Shown here: positions 48,300-59,557 of the stretch, piece by piece | How positions within the stretch are numbered: position 1 is the first letter of the stretch | How the letters are laid out: every line of letters begins with the position of its first letter | Assembly: GCA_030533445.1 (NCBI GenBank) | Contig: CM060068.1 | Coordinates: 30,304,510 to 30,368,509, forward strand | Reading direction: 5' to 3' | DNA: 64,000 nucleotides | Source: Cyprinodon diabolis | Taxonomy: Eukaryota > Chordata > Actinopteri > Cyprinodontiformes > Cyprinodontidae | Position numbers and translations under genes: made by a program | Notes under the pieces: model-generated | Database searches by the model: none | Told to the model about the DNA's origin: nothing | The model's input: only the letters and a program-made list of their open reading frames with translations

Positions 48300-48650
48300 T
48301 CACCCCATTATGTTGTCATTTGCAGTGGTCTGTGTTGTGGAAGAGCCAGTCTCTAGGGATTGGGGACTGCCATAAATATTACACTGTTTTCAACAGCCGT
48401 CTCTGATGTTGGATGCCGATTGTGTACAGGATGCTGGCTATTAGCACCATTGGCCGGTAATGAGTGGGAGCCGAGTCTCAGCCAACTGTTAAAGGTCTTT
48501 AAACACTCTTCCAATCGAGCTCACACAGACCGAGACACATCGCAACAATGGCAACAACATAAAGCCTCCATGTTGGAGGATATGTTGGAGACGAAGCTGA
48601 GATGGGCAGATCTTCCAAAGGATAAAAAAGATTGTCCTTAAGAAGGTTTA
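48300..48650. other. Candidate conserved non-coding element
   Basis: Balanced, complex sequence (for example GGGGACTGCCATAAATATTA, CACCATTGGCCGGTAATGAG) between AT-rich flanks and a TA tract. The 93-codon plus frame 48360-48641 has no domain I recognise, so it is more likely regulatory than coding, but a small exon is not excluded. Confidence 0.3.
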
Positions 48651-48751
48651 ATGATGTATGACCATGGATGTCTTAGTTTGTTGAGGCTGTGACTTTGTTA
48701 TGTTTGCCGAAGGTCAGTGACATCAGTGTGTATATTTATCCTGCATATGTT

Positions 48752-48757
<6 letters not shown>

Positions 48758-48834
<77 letters not shown>
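48758..48834. repeat. (TA)n microsatellite, left half of a split tract
   Basis: A 77-bp TA tract continuing at 49652-49680 on the far side of the hAT element inserted into it. Confidence 0.93.
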
Positions 48835-48837
<3 letters not shown>

Positions 48838-49651
48838 GGCTGGGCGATATAGAAAAAAAGCTTATCGATAAAAAAAAATGCATATTGATCGATATCGATA
48901 ATTATTGAAAAGATTTTATGTGCAGCTCTGCCTGGACATTTTATGATATTGCTAAATGATTTAATTTTAATAAAGAACACAGACTTCCATTTAAATATTT
49001 ATTAAACCAACTTTTTTAACCATAACAGAATTGTTTTAAGGAAAACATTAACTTAAGAGACCTGAGTTTTGTTATTAAATACTGACAAAGAATAAACTAA
49101 AGTGACCAAAATAAATATAACAAATACATGCCAGCCCCCCCCCCCCCCCCCCCCCCCCCCCATTCTTCTAAGCTGAGCCTGGTTTAGCCTAGTTTCCTGC
49201 TTTAACCTGAGTTAGTACTTTGAAGTTGCTGGCCCCTCAGCATCTTTCTGTCAATTGTTAGAACTACGTGGGAAACTGCCCAGAACTTTATATATATATT
49301 TTCCCGAAATTCCCGGAGATTCCTCGGTGCAGAGCCGCGTCAGGGATTACACAGCTCGTACTCCTGCGGCTGTGAGCGGCTGAGATGATAAAAAAAAAAA
49401 AAAAAAAAGTTGGTTGTGTTATCAGACTTCGTTTTCACTGGTTCCCTACACATTTTACAGATGACTGTGGTTTTTTTTTTGTCCGACTTGCCATGACCGA
49501 AATACTGCCAAACTGGCGAACTACAAAAACCCTTCTTTGGAGCAATTTCCTCCGCCTTTTTTTATCGAACTTTTATCGAGCCTATTTTTTTCTATTGCGC
49601 CACATGTCTATTGATCGATATATATCGTTATTGAATTATCGCCCAGCCCTA
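48835..49651. mobile_element. hAT-type MITE inserted in a TA microsatellite
   Basis: The inverted ends are TAGGGCTGGGCGATAT and TTATCGCCCAGCCCTA, with subterminal CGATATCGATA-type words on both sides. An 8-bp duplication would be ATATATAT, which both flanks match but the microsatellite makes this uninformative. Inside are a poly-C run (49135-49161) and a CpG-rich patch (49318-49382). The long plus frame 49385-49924 crosses the right end and is not a gene. Confidence 0.75.
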
Positions 49652-49680
49652 ATATATATATATATATATGTATGTATATA

Positions 49681-50703
49681 TGTATGCATGTGCTCACAGA
49701 TATGTCACACAAGCCAAGTCAGTGCTATGTTGGCTCTGGCAGTGATCTGGCACCTCTCCTCGTCCTGCAGCTCCTGCCATGCATTGCTCCCCCCCCTCTC
49801 CTGCTGCCTCTCCTCCTTCCCTTCCTTCACCTCCTGCCATCCTATTTTCTTTCTCTTACATCCTCACTCTGGTGCAGATTTGTCCATGCTCTCAAAGAAT
49901 AAAAAAAAGATCACTAAGATTTAACCAGACCATGTTCAACCATCCTCTTATGATTTTGACACTGATGGTAGAATGAATGAAATAATGTATCTAAATATAA
50001 TGCAACATCGAGAGGATGTTGACCAGACATTTTCAGAGGAAGTGTTGCTATTTACATGGCAGAGAAGCCATCGAGCCTTGAACACCTTGAGTTATCTCGC
50101 AGCAGGGATACACACGTTCAACCCACCGTAAACAAAACTGCACTGTCTGTTTGTTCACAGAAATCTCGTAATAAGATCCCATCTGAGATAACTGGACAGC
50201 TCCCTGTGGAGCCTTTATGCTTCTCTGAGGCCCTCAGCAGCTGCATTATGGTTGGAGAACAATCAATGATATGGACTGTGTGTTTGGGTGTGTGTGTGTG
50301 TGTTTCTGTGTGTCTGTGTCCAGTATTGTAGATATTACTTCTGATACCACTGGATGAAGTGGATCTTTTATAGTAAATCTAACAGCCCCTTGGAGATTTG
50401 TATCGCCAGCATTTTGTTTCTTTGATAGAAAAAGTAGAACTATGCAACACTTAGAATATTTACTGCATTTATGAAATAATTTACAGTATTAGCAAGTTAG
50501 AATTTACTTTGTTTTTATAACATTTGTCTGGGAAATTATCTCAATTAATAGAATTACAGATATTGCAGCTTTGAATATTGACCGATAACGATATTCACCC
50601 GATACGATATCAGCACAAATCATACTTATGTTTGATCAAGTGATAGTCAACAATAGTCGGCATGAAAACAACTGACGAGTTTATCATGAACTAATGTTTT
50701 ACA
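49681..50703. other. Non-coding, nothing recognised
   Basis: Pyrimidine-rich CTCC tract at 49755-49850 and a GT-rich run at 50286-50325. The 91-codon frame 50056-50331 shows no domain. Confidence 0.35.
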
Positions 50704-50800
50704 TTCAATTTCAATTCGGTTTATTTATATAGCCCCAATTCACAACACAAGTCTTCTCAAGGCACTTTACAGTTTAACCAGATCATACAGTTCACATTAC
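50704..50800 (+). repeat. Fragment of the TCAATTCAATTCA-type teleost repeat
   Basis: TTCAATTTCAATTCGGTTTA, CCCCAATTCACAACACAAG and CTCAAGGCACTTTACAG match the first 100 bp of the repeat at 27967. Confidence 0.7.
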
Positions 50801-52449
50801 TTACATTAACTTTAAAGAGAAGAAAAGCAATTTTATCAGTCTGTTTGTATTTGAGATTTTAGATGCAGGCCGACATACTCAGATATAAATTTATTGTGAT
50901 AACAATGTCAGATCGGAGACATCCCTAAAAAAAAAAAAAAAAAAAACTTTTACTCTTAATGTATAGTGACTGTAAAAATCTCTTGTTCATTAGAAAAAAA
51001 TATACAGTATTATGACCAAACTGATCTGTGAAGTAAACAATCTATGTTTGTGATCTCTATCAATCTGCAATGCTTTGGAAAATTTCTCCCACCAATTGAA
51101 AATTTTCAAATTTTTTTAAATTGCAGCAAATAAACTTTAAATGTATATTATGTTACAGCCAACAATAAAGTATTGCATAATTGTAAAGGGAAAGCAAAAT
51201 TACACATTTTATGGTAAAAAAAAATCGAATTTGCATGTGTTTTGTCCTGCTCACATTAAGCATTGTGTTGCTACTGCCCAAAAACAGTGCAATTGTAGTA
51301 TAGGTGAAAGACGTAAGTCATTCAGACCAATCTGGCCACTCACATGAGCCATGGCGCAGGGCATATGCCAAGGCCATGTGGACCAACAAAGTCTTTTCCC
51401 AAGAAAGAAATTTGGTCAGATGCCGCAGTGGACTCCACATCAAGATCCTGAATTTCAACAGTCAAACAAGAAAAGTTGGGCGCCAGACAAAAAAGGGACC
51501 TACTGACGATAAAAAAGGATATTTACAATATCTGCACCAATAACAAGTTTTGCCTGAATAACTCCCGTAAAAAGAGTGCAGCTTGTTGCAGCATCCCGTG
51601 TAGCACACCCACACTGAACACGGTGCAGCTGCTGTGCATTTCACAGGGATGCGCCAGGGATTATTTTTTTTTTGTATAAATAGAGATACTATCTGCTGAG
51701 ACCGCAAATACAAACAATGACAAACAGACCATAGCCCCCCAAATTTTACCTTTATAAGACTAAAGTCATACAATCCACTTACTGACCAGGGTTTTAGCCC
51801 CTTTCCTAAAAGGGTTAGACTCGGCTTGTCTTTCACCAATTTAGTAATTTAGGCTATGGCTCTTAGCATCGTTATTAACCACCAACCAAATAAATGTGTC
51901 TCCATTCATTCGGATTCTACTGAAAGAAGAGTGAATCCAGCCTGAGTGATAAATCATTCACTGCGTAAAATGAACACAAAAGACCAAGGGTTAAAAATAC
52001 AATGGTACCTTTATTAGCTACAATCAAACAGTATTATACCTAATAACTAAGCAAAATACTAAACACTACTGAAAATAAGCAAAATTAAAGAAATAAAAGT
52101 GGAAAAGGGGTTTAAGAGTCCGTTCAAAGTCTGAGTGATGTTCAAAATTATAGGCTTAATGCATTTAAAAGTGTCCTTTGTAATGCAGTAATGCAGCATA
52201 TGAAATGTAAATAAAACCCTGACAAGAGATGTTACCTGCTGTCAAAACAGTGAAATTTCATTCAGTTTATGGTGATAAACGAATAATGACTCAGGAATGG
52301 ATTAAACTACGACGAGGCTGAAAGACCCTGTAGCTTAGCTGGCCCCAGGCGTCCTGGTTCTGGTCGGGTCCAACTGAAACAACTCACAATAAAACATTAC
52401 TTTGTGTAGGCCTGTTATAAAATCTTTGTAATATGCTACTATACGGTAG
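50801..52449. other. Non-coding, nothing recognised
   Basis: 51300-51680 and 52330-52380 are of mixed composition. The minus frame 51462-51839 (125 codons) and overlapping plus frames have no recognised domain and cannot all be real. Confidence 0.3.
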
Positions 52450-52668
52450 CAGGGCAACAGTGGCATCAGATGAAGTAGTTTACCCTGCAACCAGAGGGTT
52501 GTCAGTTCAAGCTCTGATTTTCAGTGTCGTTGTGTCTTTGGGCAAGACACTTCACCTGCATCACCTACTGATGGTGGTCAGAAGAACTGGTGGCTTGTGT
52601 GTGAATGAATGAAGTCCTCTGAGTTGAAAAAACATGTGCTATACAAGTACAGGCCATTTACCATTTAT
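52450..52668 (+). mobile_element. tRNA-derived SINE, second family
   Basis: A B-box-like AGTTCAAGCTC (52504-52514) after GCAACCAGAGGGTTGTC, then TTGGGCAAGACACTTCACCT. It ends at GTGCTATACAAGTACAGGCC and ATTTACCATTTA. This series is a familiar fish SINE whose full form starts with a TAGCTCAGTTGG-type A box, here decayed. Confidence 0.6.
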
Positions 52669-53884
52669 ATTTGTAGTTTTTTTTTAAGGAAACAAACCGC
52701 TTCAGGAAACTAGATATTGTATTACATATGCTTAAACTATACAGAAAGCATATATTTTAAACATTCTTATCACTGCTTTTTATTGACATTTGTAGTCATG
52801 ATAAACAGACTTCAGTTATGACACAAAGTGAAACCTGTTAGGGTAAAGGGAACAGAGAGAGGGGTAAAGGTCACTGAGATGTGCTTATTGCATTTATTGA
52901 ACACATAGGAGGGCTGGAGTGTGACTGCATTGTTTAAATTAGAGCAGCACATGTTCAGTTAATTAAATATTCCCGATGAACCTGCAGTCTATGTATCTAT
53001 CCTCATTGAGTTTAAAAATGCACCACTCATGCTTCCATCCATAACTTTTTTGTGAGTGCATATCTAGTTGTGATTAATGAAAAAAGATTTCATTACCTCT
53101 TTAAAAGTCTGCACTGTGCTTTCACCCATACTATGATGAGTTTAAAAAAAATGTTATGTTCTGTTTATTTTCCTCTTGTATTTGAACAAAGCGTTTTAAA
53201 GCACTTAGAATGTACATCACAGATGACATCTTGACTTTAAATTATTCAATTTCATCACACATTCTGAAGGATTATCCTCCTCACTGTGCTCAGTCATAAC
53301 TCTGACTTTAGATGTTGTTTTATAAAATCTGTGTGACTTTTATTGAGTTCAAAGATGTAATCCACCTCCAAAATTTCCATCTTGAAGTTTTTAGCCCAGC
53401 GCATTCTTATGTGTTTTTTTATACATGGAGGTGGATATGGATTCTGTCCAACTGGGAAATTAATGGGCATTCAGTTTGAACAGCTGCTTTAAAATTCCTT
53501 AAAGAACGGTGGTCTTTCAAACAAAGATTATTAATAATCTAAACTTTATGCTGTATGGAAATCAATCAATCAATCCAGACAATTTAATCTGTTTAGCTTT
53601 TTTAAAGTATGAATCTCAAAACCATATTTGAATTAGTATTAAGATTACTGCTTAATGATACCAACCTAGCTTTATATTAATTAGGTGTAATCATTCAGTG
53701 TCAGTGCCAGGTACAGCTTTGATACCATAGTGTAATTAATGTAAGCTGTTGAAAGTTTGGTTATTAATCTCAAAATAAATTTGTTCTCCTGATCCTTTTT
53801 TTTAATCATTGTTTTAATATACTACTTTCTTGAGAATCCCCCACAGACAGCGTCAAACAAATCTAAGTAAAAACATACTAAGCT
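52669..53884. other. AT-rich non-coding, nothing recognised
   Basis: No gene or family recognised. Confidence 0.4.
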
Positions 53885-54080
53885 GCACAGATGTCCTATT
53901 GGGAGGAGGCCTCATGGAAGGCCCAGGATACCCTGGAGGGACTTTGTCTGGTGTCATCTCGGGTCCCACCAGAGTAGCCTGAGAAGGTGTGTTAGGATCA
54001 AGAAGTCTGGGCATCTCTGCTTACACTGCTCCCTACGCAACCAACCCCTGGATGAGGCACAAGAAAATGGATGGATGGAT
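53885..54080 (+). mobile_element. LINE 3' end, diverged
   Basis: TGTCCTATTGGGAGGAGGCC, CCCTGGAGGGACTTTGTCTG and CTGGGCATCTCTGCTTACAC correspond to 58514-58670, the C-terminal codons of a LINE ORF (GRRP.GRPR...W.D.V). A short ATGG repeat at 54068-54080 closes it. Confidence 0.6.
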
Positions 54081-55794
54081 ATACATTCCTCATTGTAGAA
54101 GTTTATATCAGCAATCACCATTTTTTACCTACAATCTCAAAAAATCTCTGGAAAATCTGGTATGAGCCACTATTGTTTGTGTTTTGGCTTTCTTTTGTGC
54201 TTGGTTGTTGGTCATTTCTTGGTTGTCACAGTCCATGAGTGCTTGTTCTAAGGTTAGTTTATTCAATTGTCATACATTGTAAGAATGGAGTGGGGCTTTT
54301 CTCCTCCAGTCTCCGCTGGCTTACATTCTTTTGATCAAATTGTTTTGTAACGTTGACAAACTAGAAAATAACCATTTTTGCTTTTCATCAAAAGGATTTT
54401 GCCATGTTGTTTAAAACTGTCAACTAGTAAAATATACCTCCCTTCACCATAAAGGAATTTTACAAACTTTTACAGAAAATAGCATTTTTGAAAATGAAAA
54501 TCATTAAATTTAATGTCAATACTGAAATAAATGCTGGGCACTGAAAATAATAAACTTCGCCCATAAACTTAGAAAAGACCCACCTGGATCCTCCTAGACA
54601 TTAAGCCAAAAGATCAAGAAAAAAGAATGACAATAAGAGCTTTGGAATTGGAAAAAAATAATGGCAAGGATTACAGGGAAATGTCCCTGTCATCCTCAGA
54701 GAAAGGAACATGGCACCAGCAACCTGCTCCCTCAACAAGAGTTAGGAGTGTACCAACTGTAAATTCTGAAATCAAAGTAAATTTGCACCACTTTAAAATG
54801 AAGAACAGTTAAAAACATTCTTATAAGAATAAAAGGTATGAGCACAATCTTTATCCTAAAAGGTGTTCTGTCTGATATTAGGTCAGCCTTTGGGCTAAAA
54901 ACCGTCATAGAAGAAAACTCTGAATGTTATTATAAACTTCAACAACAAGAAAACTCATGATTTGTAGGTAATGATAAGAAGTAATGATAATTTATATCCG
55001 TGTCAGCTATCTTAGTGAATATTGTGGCAATCGGACAGAAGCCACCCACCTTGGAAAAAAAAAACTCATCATGCAATTTGAAGTTATTGTTGATGTTGAA
55101 AGAGGATCTCATTCATCTGCTTAATACAGTATGGTTGAAGTTCTTAATATTTATTATTAATTTTGTTTGTATTTTTGCAACTGTTTATCTGTGTGGAGAT
55201 GTCAAAACGTCTGATGACTGATAAATGGTTGAAAAAAGCCTATGTGATAACATGAGTGACCTTCACCTTCAACTCAATTCAAGAGGATCTTCTTTGAGAT
55301 TCTCAGCAAAAACATGAAAAACTCTCCTTTGAATGTGAGCTTTGAATTCTACCTGGGCCTGTTACTAATTTCCTAACTTCCTCACTGAAAAAAAAAATAT
55401 CTAAAGTTCAGAGGGGCTGTTGGTATATCCATATCAAATCTAGAACCGAAGTTGTGTTCCAACTGGAACTAATTTTTACTAAATGTCCTAATTTCACCAA
55501 ATAAACTACAAAAAGAAATGGTAAACCATGTCAGCTTTTCTTCCTGTTTTCTCTGTGTTTTACTTTCCTCAAGAAAGCATTGCCTGTCACAAATTCTCAA
55601 AAATAAATCCCTCCCTTTTTTCAGGTTTTTTTCACCAGACCCATAACCAATTATCAAGCCAACATTAAAAAAACTTAGACACACTGCTTCTGCAGTTCTA
55701 TGGCCTATTTTAAACATTCCCTTAACCAGTAAGATTACTGCCCTTGTCAAGGTGTTCAAACACTTCTTCACCAGTCTGTATTTATACTGACTAC
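54081..55794. other. AT-rich non-coding, nothing recognised
   Basis: No gene or repeat family recognised. The 100-codon minus frame 55469-55771 has no domain. Confidence 0.35.
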
Positions 55795-56665
55795 TGAGAC
55801 GAGTCAGCTGAGGTTGGTCGTATCTGTAGAAAGTAGGGTTGTCACGATACTAAACTTTTCAACTCGATACCGATACTATGGAAAATATTCGATACTCGAT
55901 ACCATTTTCGATACCACAAGGATAAAAACAAAGACTCCAAAATTCAACAGAAATTTTCATTAATAATAAAAATACAATAAATAAATACAATAAACAATAA
56001 GAAGAATATTTTGAGGTTGTTTGCTGTGCACAATATTAAGCAAGCTTAGTAAAAAACTTACAAAATTAAGTTTTCCTTACTTGGCTATGCTTTGCACACA
56101 TAACAATGACGCTAGCCAAACCGGTTAAGAAACAAACATAATTCTCAGCAGCTGCACCTGTTACAAAAAAAAGTCTGAAACTGAAAAGTGCAGAGAATTA
56201 TTCAATCACACAGTGTTCAGAAAGTGTATTGTCCTCTATTTTGCACTTTAGATGAATGACTGTTTAGGTGCCACTGTTGGTGGCACTGTATCGATACTTT
56301 TGAAAATGAGTATTGTATCCGTATACAACGTTTCAGTATCGATACTTTTTTTGAGTATCAATACTTTTGACAACCCTAGTAGAAAGTATGGTTGGCCATA
56401 TCTTTTTTTCACATGTTCCCTGGATACCCTCATTGGGAGGTGTACCAGGCATGTCCCACAGGGTAGGGCTCAGGGAACGACCCAGGACATAATGAAAAAA
56501 ACCATGTGACCTGACTGCCCTGGGAGAACCTCAGATTTTCCCTAGTATTGCTGAAGTAGGCGTCTGTGAAAAAGGAAGTCTGGGAGTCTCTGTTGAGATT
56601 GCTGTTTACTTGTACAAGTATGATTAAGAGTAAAGAAGGAGTAGAAGATTTCCTGTGTGGCATTC
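55795..56665 (+). mobile_element. LINE 3' fragment split by a hAT insertion
   Basis: 55795-55833 (GACGAGTCAGCTGAGGTTGG) and 56379-56660 (TACCCTCATTGGGAGGTGTA, CAGGCATGTCCCACAGGGTA) are consecutive parts of the LINE C-terminus also seen at 58440-58670. The hAT at 55834-56378 interrupts it. Confidence 0.6.
55834..56378. mobile_element. hAT-type MITE with exact 8-bp target duplication
   Basis: The inverted ends are TAGGGTTGTCACGATAC and TTTTGACAACCCTA, with subterminal TCGATAC words on both sides. Exact GTAGAAAG octamers flank it (55826-55833, 56379-56386). It lies inside an older LINE fragment. Confidence 0.9.
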
Positions 56666-56934
56666 ATAGAGCAATATTTTATATAATTTCACATTGAAAG
56701 TCCATAGTTTAATCTTGGCCATGTTGTGCAATTTATAAATTTAATAAATTTACTAATAACTGTAACCAGAGTATACAGTTAATTCATTATTCCTTTATTT
56801 AAGGGTAAATGTTGGTCAAATGCTCACACTGTAACTGACAATTTGCTCAGTTACCAGTTGTTATTAACAGCTTACCATTGTGGCTGGATGTTTGGACCAG
56901 CTCTTAAAAGACTTAAAAGTTTTCTTCAGCATCA
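56666..56934. other. AT-rich spacer
   Basis: Nothing recognised. Confidence 0.4.
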
Positions 56935-57626
56935 TTAAAGGTATACTATGCAACCGGGGTTGATTTTCCAGCGAGGCTCCCCCCAGAGGGCGAAAGTAAA
57001 AGTGCACTGTCGTAAATATGCTCAGCTGTTCTCCTGGTTTCTCCGTCAAGCCAGTCGCGGTTGTTTTGAGCTTAGCAGACAGGCTAACGCAACGAATGAC
57101 TAACACAGTGAAAGTATGAACATGCACACAGAGAGAGAGAAACCATTCCAATGTTACTTACAATCGCATCAGCAAAAACGCGAGGTCCGCGTCAGCCTTG
57201 CTGTCTTCTTTTTCTTTTAGCTCTCGCCATTCGGAAAAAGCTTGCCCGGTGTTCACCCGTGTACGACTCCTCTCTTTGTCCAGAGCCCTTTTCCTCTTTC
57301 TTGCCTGCTCCGACATGGGCTTTCACTGTTTTCTCTCTGGTTCCGCCATGATAACTGCACAAATATCGCCACTACGCTAGCAACGAGCATGCCTTTCACT
57401 GGGGGCGTGTTGCAGTTCTCGCCGTAAAGCAAGACCGACTCTCGCGAGACTTCTGAGCCTGTGGGTGCGGGCCGAGGGCTCCTGCAATTGCAAGTGCAGT
57501 ATTTCCCCCACAGACCACCAGGGCGGCCAAGAATACCTTTGTTCAACCTGAAATGACTCATTTAATCATCCAAAACGTTATGGAACACATTAATTAACTG
57601 AAAAATGTTGCATAGTATGCCTTTAA
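56935..57626 (-). mobile_element. TTAA-flanked MITE carrying an exon-like frame
   Basis: TTAA at 56935-56938 and 57623-57626. The inverted ends are AGGTATACTATGCAAC and, on the other strand, AGGCATACTATGCAAC (15 of 16). The GC-rich interior contains an exon-like minus-strand frame (57162-57316). Length and layout mirror the element at 4164-4812, so the two are probably related families (piggyBac/Kolobok-type target). Confidence 0.75.
57162..57316 (-). pseudogene. Exon-like frame inside the TTAA MITE
   Basis: On the minus strand from ATG at 57316, 51 codons stay open: MSEQARKRKRALDKERSRTR, then GQAFSEWRELKEKEDSK, and up to ...FLLMRL. At 57161-57156 the sequence is GTAAGT, a consensus splice donor, so the frame looks like a first exon rather than a complete gene. 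A basic N-terminus followed by an acidic/amphipathic stretch suggests a nucleic-acid-associated N-terminal domain. Function unknown. The related MITE at 4164-4812 has a comparable exon (KKRKALEERNKTRVF). It could be the leftover first exon of the autonomous element, or a captured host exon. Confidence 0.5.
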
Positions 57627-57874
57627 ATGTCAATAACTTAGTCATAAATTTGGGAGAATTATTATTTGTTACCCGCAAAGAAAATATTTGTCTCTGTCTA
57701 TTCATGTTGATTCAGCTTTTAGAGGCAATAAATGACTGTTTAAAAAATAGACAATCACAGTTAAAATATTTAGTATTTTTATTTAACCTAAAAATCCCTC
57801 TCACCATATTATTATGTTTGATAAACTATGTAAACACTAAAAGCTACTGTAATAAACCATAATACATGAAAAAG
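57627..57874. other. AT-rich spacer
   Basis: Nothing recognised. Confidence 0.4.
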
Positions 57875-58738
57875 AATCAGCTTCTTCAGGCGAGGATCAA
57901 AACGCCAAGGTCCCCACCCTCTACTGCTCCCCATCACACATTGCACCCGACCCCTTTGGCCCCTCCTACAGTTGCTGAGCCCATTGGAAGGGGGACCCAT
58001 GTTTCTTCTTTGGGCTGTGCCCGGCCGGGCTCCATGGGTAAAAGCGTAGCCACCAGGTGCTCTCCAGCATGCCCCACCTTAAGGCCTGGCTCCAGAGTGG
58101 GTCCCCCGTGACCCGCGTCTGGGCGAGGGAACACTACGTCCATTTATGTTACTCGTCATAAGGGGTCTTTGTGTTGCTCTTTGTCTGGTCCCTCACTTAG
58201 GACCTGTCTGCCTTGGGTGACCCTACTAGGGGGCATAAAGCCCCCAGACAACATAGCTCCCAAGGTCATTGGGACACTCAAACCCCTCCACCACGATAAA
58301 GTGGCAGCCCAGGGAGGAGAAACAAACGGCTGAAATGAGTTTTCTCCGTAGTGTGTCTGGGCTCTCCCTTAGAGATAGGGTGAGGAGCTCAGTCATCCTG
58401 GGAGGACTCAGAGTAGAGCCACTGCTGCTCCACATCGAGAGGAGCCAGTTGAGGTGGCTTGGGCAACTGATTAGGATGCCTCCTGGATGTCTCCCTGGTG
58501 AAGTGTTCCAGGCATGTCCCACTGGGAGGAGGCCCAGGGGGAGACCCAGGACACGCTGGAGGGACTATGTTTCTCGGCTGGCCTGGGAGTGCCTTGCGAT
58601 TCCCCTGGAGGAGCTGGCCCAAGTGGCTGGGGAGAGGGACGTCTGGGCCTCCCTATTGAAGCAGCTACCCCCGTGACCCGACCCAGGATAAGCGGAAGAA
58701 GATGGATGAATGGATGGATGGATGGATGGATGGATGGA
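57875..58738 (+). mobile_element. Internally deleted LINE (5' UTR joined to ORF end)
   Basis: 57875-58315 matches the 5' leader of an abundant fish LINE (CCCGACCCCTTTGGCCCCTC, GGCTGTGCCCGGCCGGGCTC, GGGGGCATAAAGCCCCCAGA, CCACCACGATAAAGTGGCAG). The sequence then passes within about 20 bp into the last 119 codons of the same LINE's ORF, followed by a (GATG)n tail at 58701-58738. Endonuclease and most of the reverse transcriptase are missing. GC content is far above that of the flanks. Exact join is between about 58312 and 58335. Confidence 0.7.
58319..58676 (+). pseudogene. LINE ORF C-terminus (119 codons)
   Basis: The frame reads AEMSFLRSVSGLSLRDRVRS, RSQLRWLGQLIRMPPG, GRRPRGRPRTRWRDYVSRLA and ends LLKQLPP with TGA. 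This is the well-known C-terminal segment of a fish LINE polyprotein (post-RT region: 'RRSQLRW.GH..RMP', 'TGRRPRGRPRTRWRDY'). An upstream ATG at 58269 belongs to the 5' leader and is fused in frame by the deletion, giving a 135-codon open frame that is not a normal LINE product. Confidence 0.75.
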
Positions 58739-59557
58739 CATGAAAAAATGTGTAATAGAAAGATCCAAATGAGTCTTTGAGGTAGAGTATTTGATGATGC
58801 TCAGTTTTTTAGTTTAGATGTTGTGGTGCAGTGAGAAATGTCCATCAGATTAGCAGTATAGATGATCTATACCAAACAGATTTGTAACAGTAGTCTTTGG
58901 TAACATTGATATCAGTCACTTCATCCAATTATAAAAAATGACCAATGTACACATTGCAATTGATGTGACAGGATTGAAATGTGTATGAAAACAATTTGGT
59001 GGTTTGGCGATGCAATGCTTCTGTTGTCAAGGCGATTGATAGCTTAGTGGCTAACACAGCTAATTCACAGCCAACCAACAGGCCTCAAATGCTGTTGCAA
59101 TCAGGCTTATTCTTCTATGATAGCAGCTAGGCTAGGACGGTAACCACAGGCCAGGAAGCACAAGATGCCGGACCATGCCAAAACTGGGTCATAAAAGAAA
59201 TTCTTTTGGGTAATGAACTGACCTGCTCTCCACAAGCTGGCCAACCAACATAAACATTTGAATGTCAGTGTGACTAACCTAAACACTAAGATTGTAAGTG
59301 GCTCATGAGGAATTGGGGAGAAAGGGGAAGTTAAATCAGAGATAAACACATTCAGACACACAGCATTAGGAGTACAAAAATTACGGAAAAAGGCATCTGT
59401 CTTGTTAAAAACACACAATTTGAATGTTTGTCATGAACCTCAGCCCAAAAATGTTCAGGAGCTATCTTTTATTAAACCACCATATACATACTAACTACTC
59501 CCCTACAGCAGGCACGTTACCTTTTTAATAAGCAATAGTATTAGTAATAGGAAGATT
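58739..59557. other. Non-coding, possible SINE trace
   Basis: TAGCTTAGTGGCTAACACAG at 59040 resembles a SINE A-box region, but no B box could be confirmed. Nothing else recognised. Confidence 0.3.

Noticed and set aside
49385..49924. Longest plus-strand open frame in the window (179 codons)
   Set aside because: It starts in a poly-A run inside a hAT element, crosses the element's right end and a TA tract, and continues into CT-rich flank. It has no domain and spans unrelated units.
59036..59096. tRNA-like head (TAGCTTAGTGGCTAACACAG) as a SINE
   Set aside because: No credible B box or SINE body follows, so it was left as a trace.
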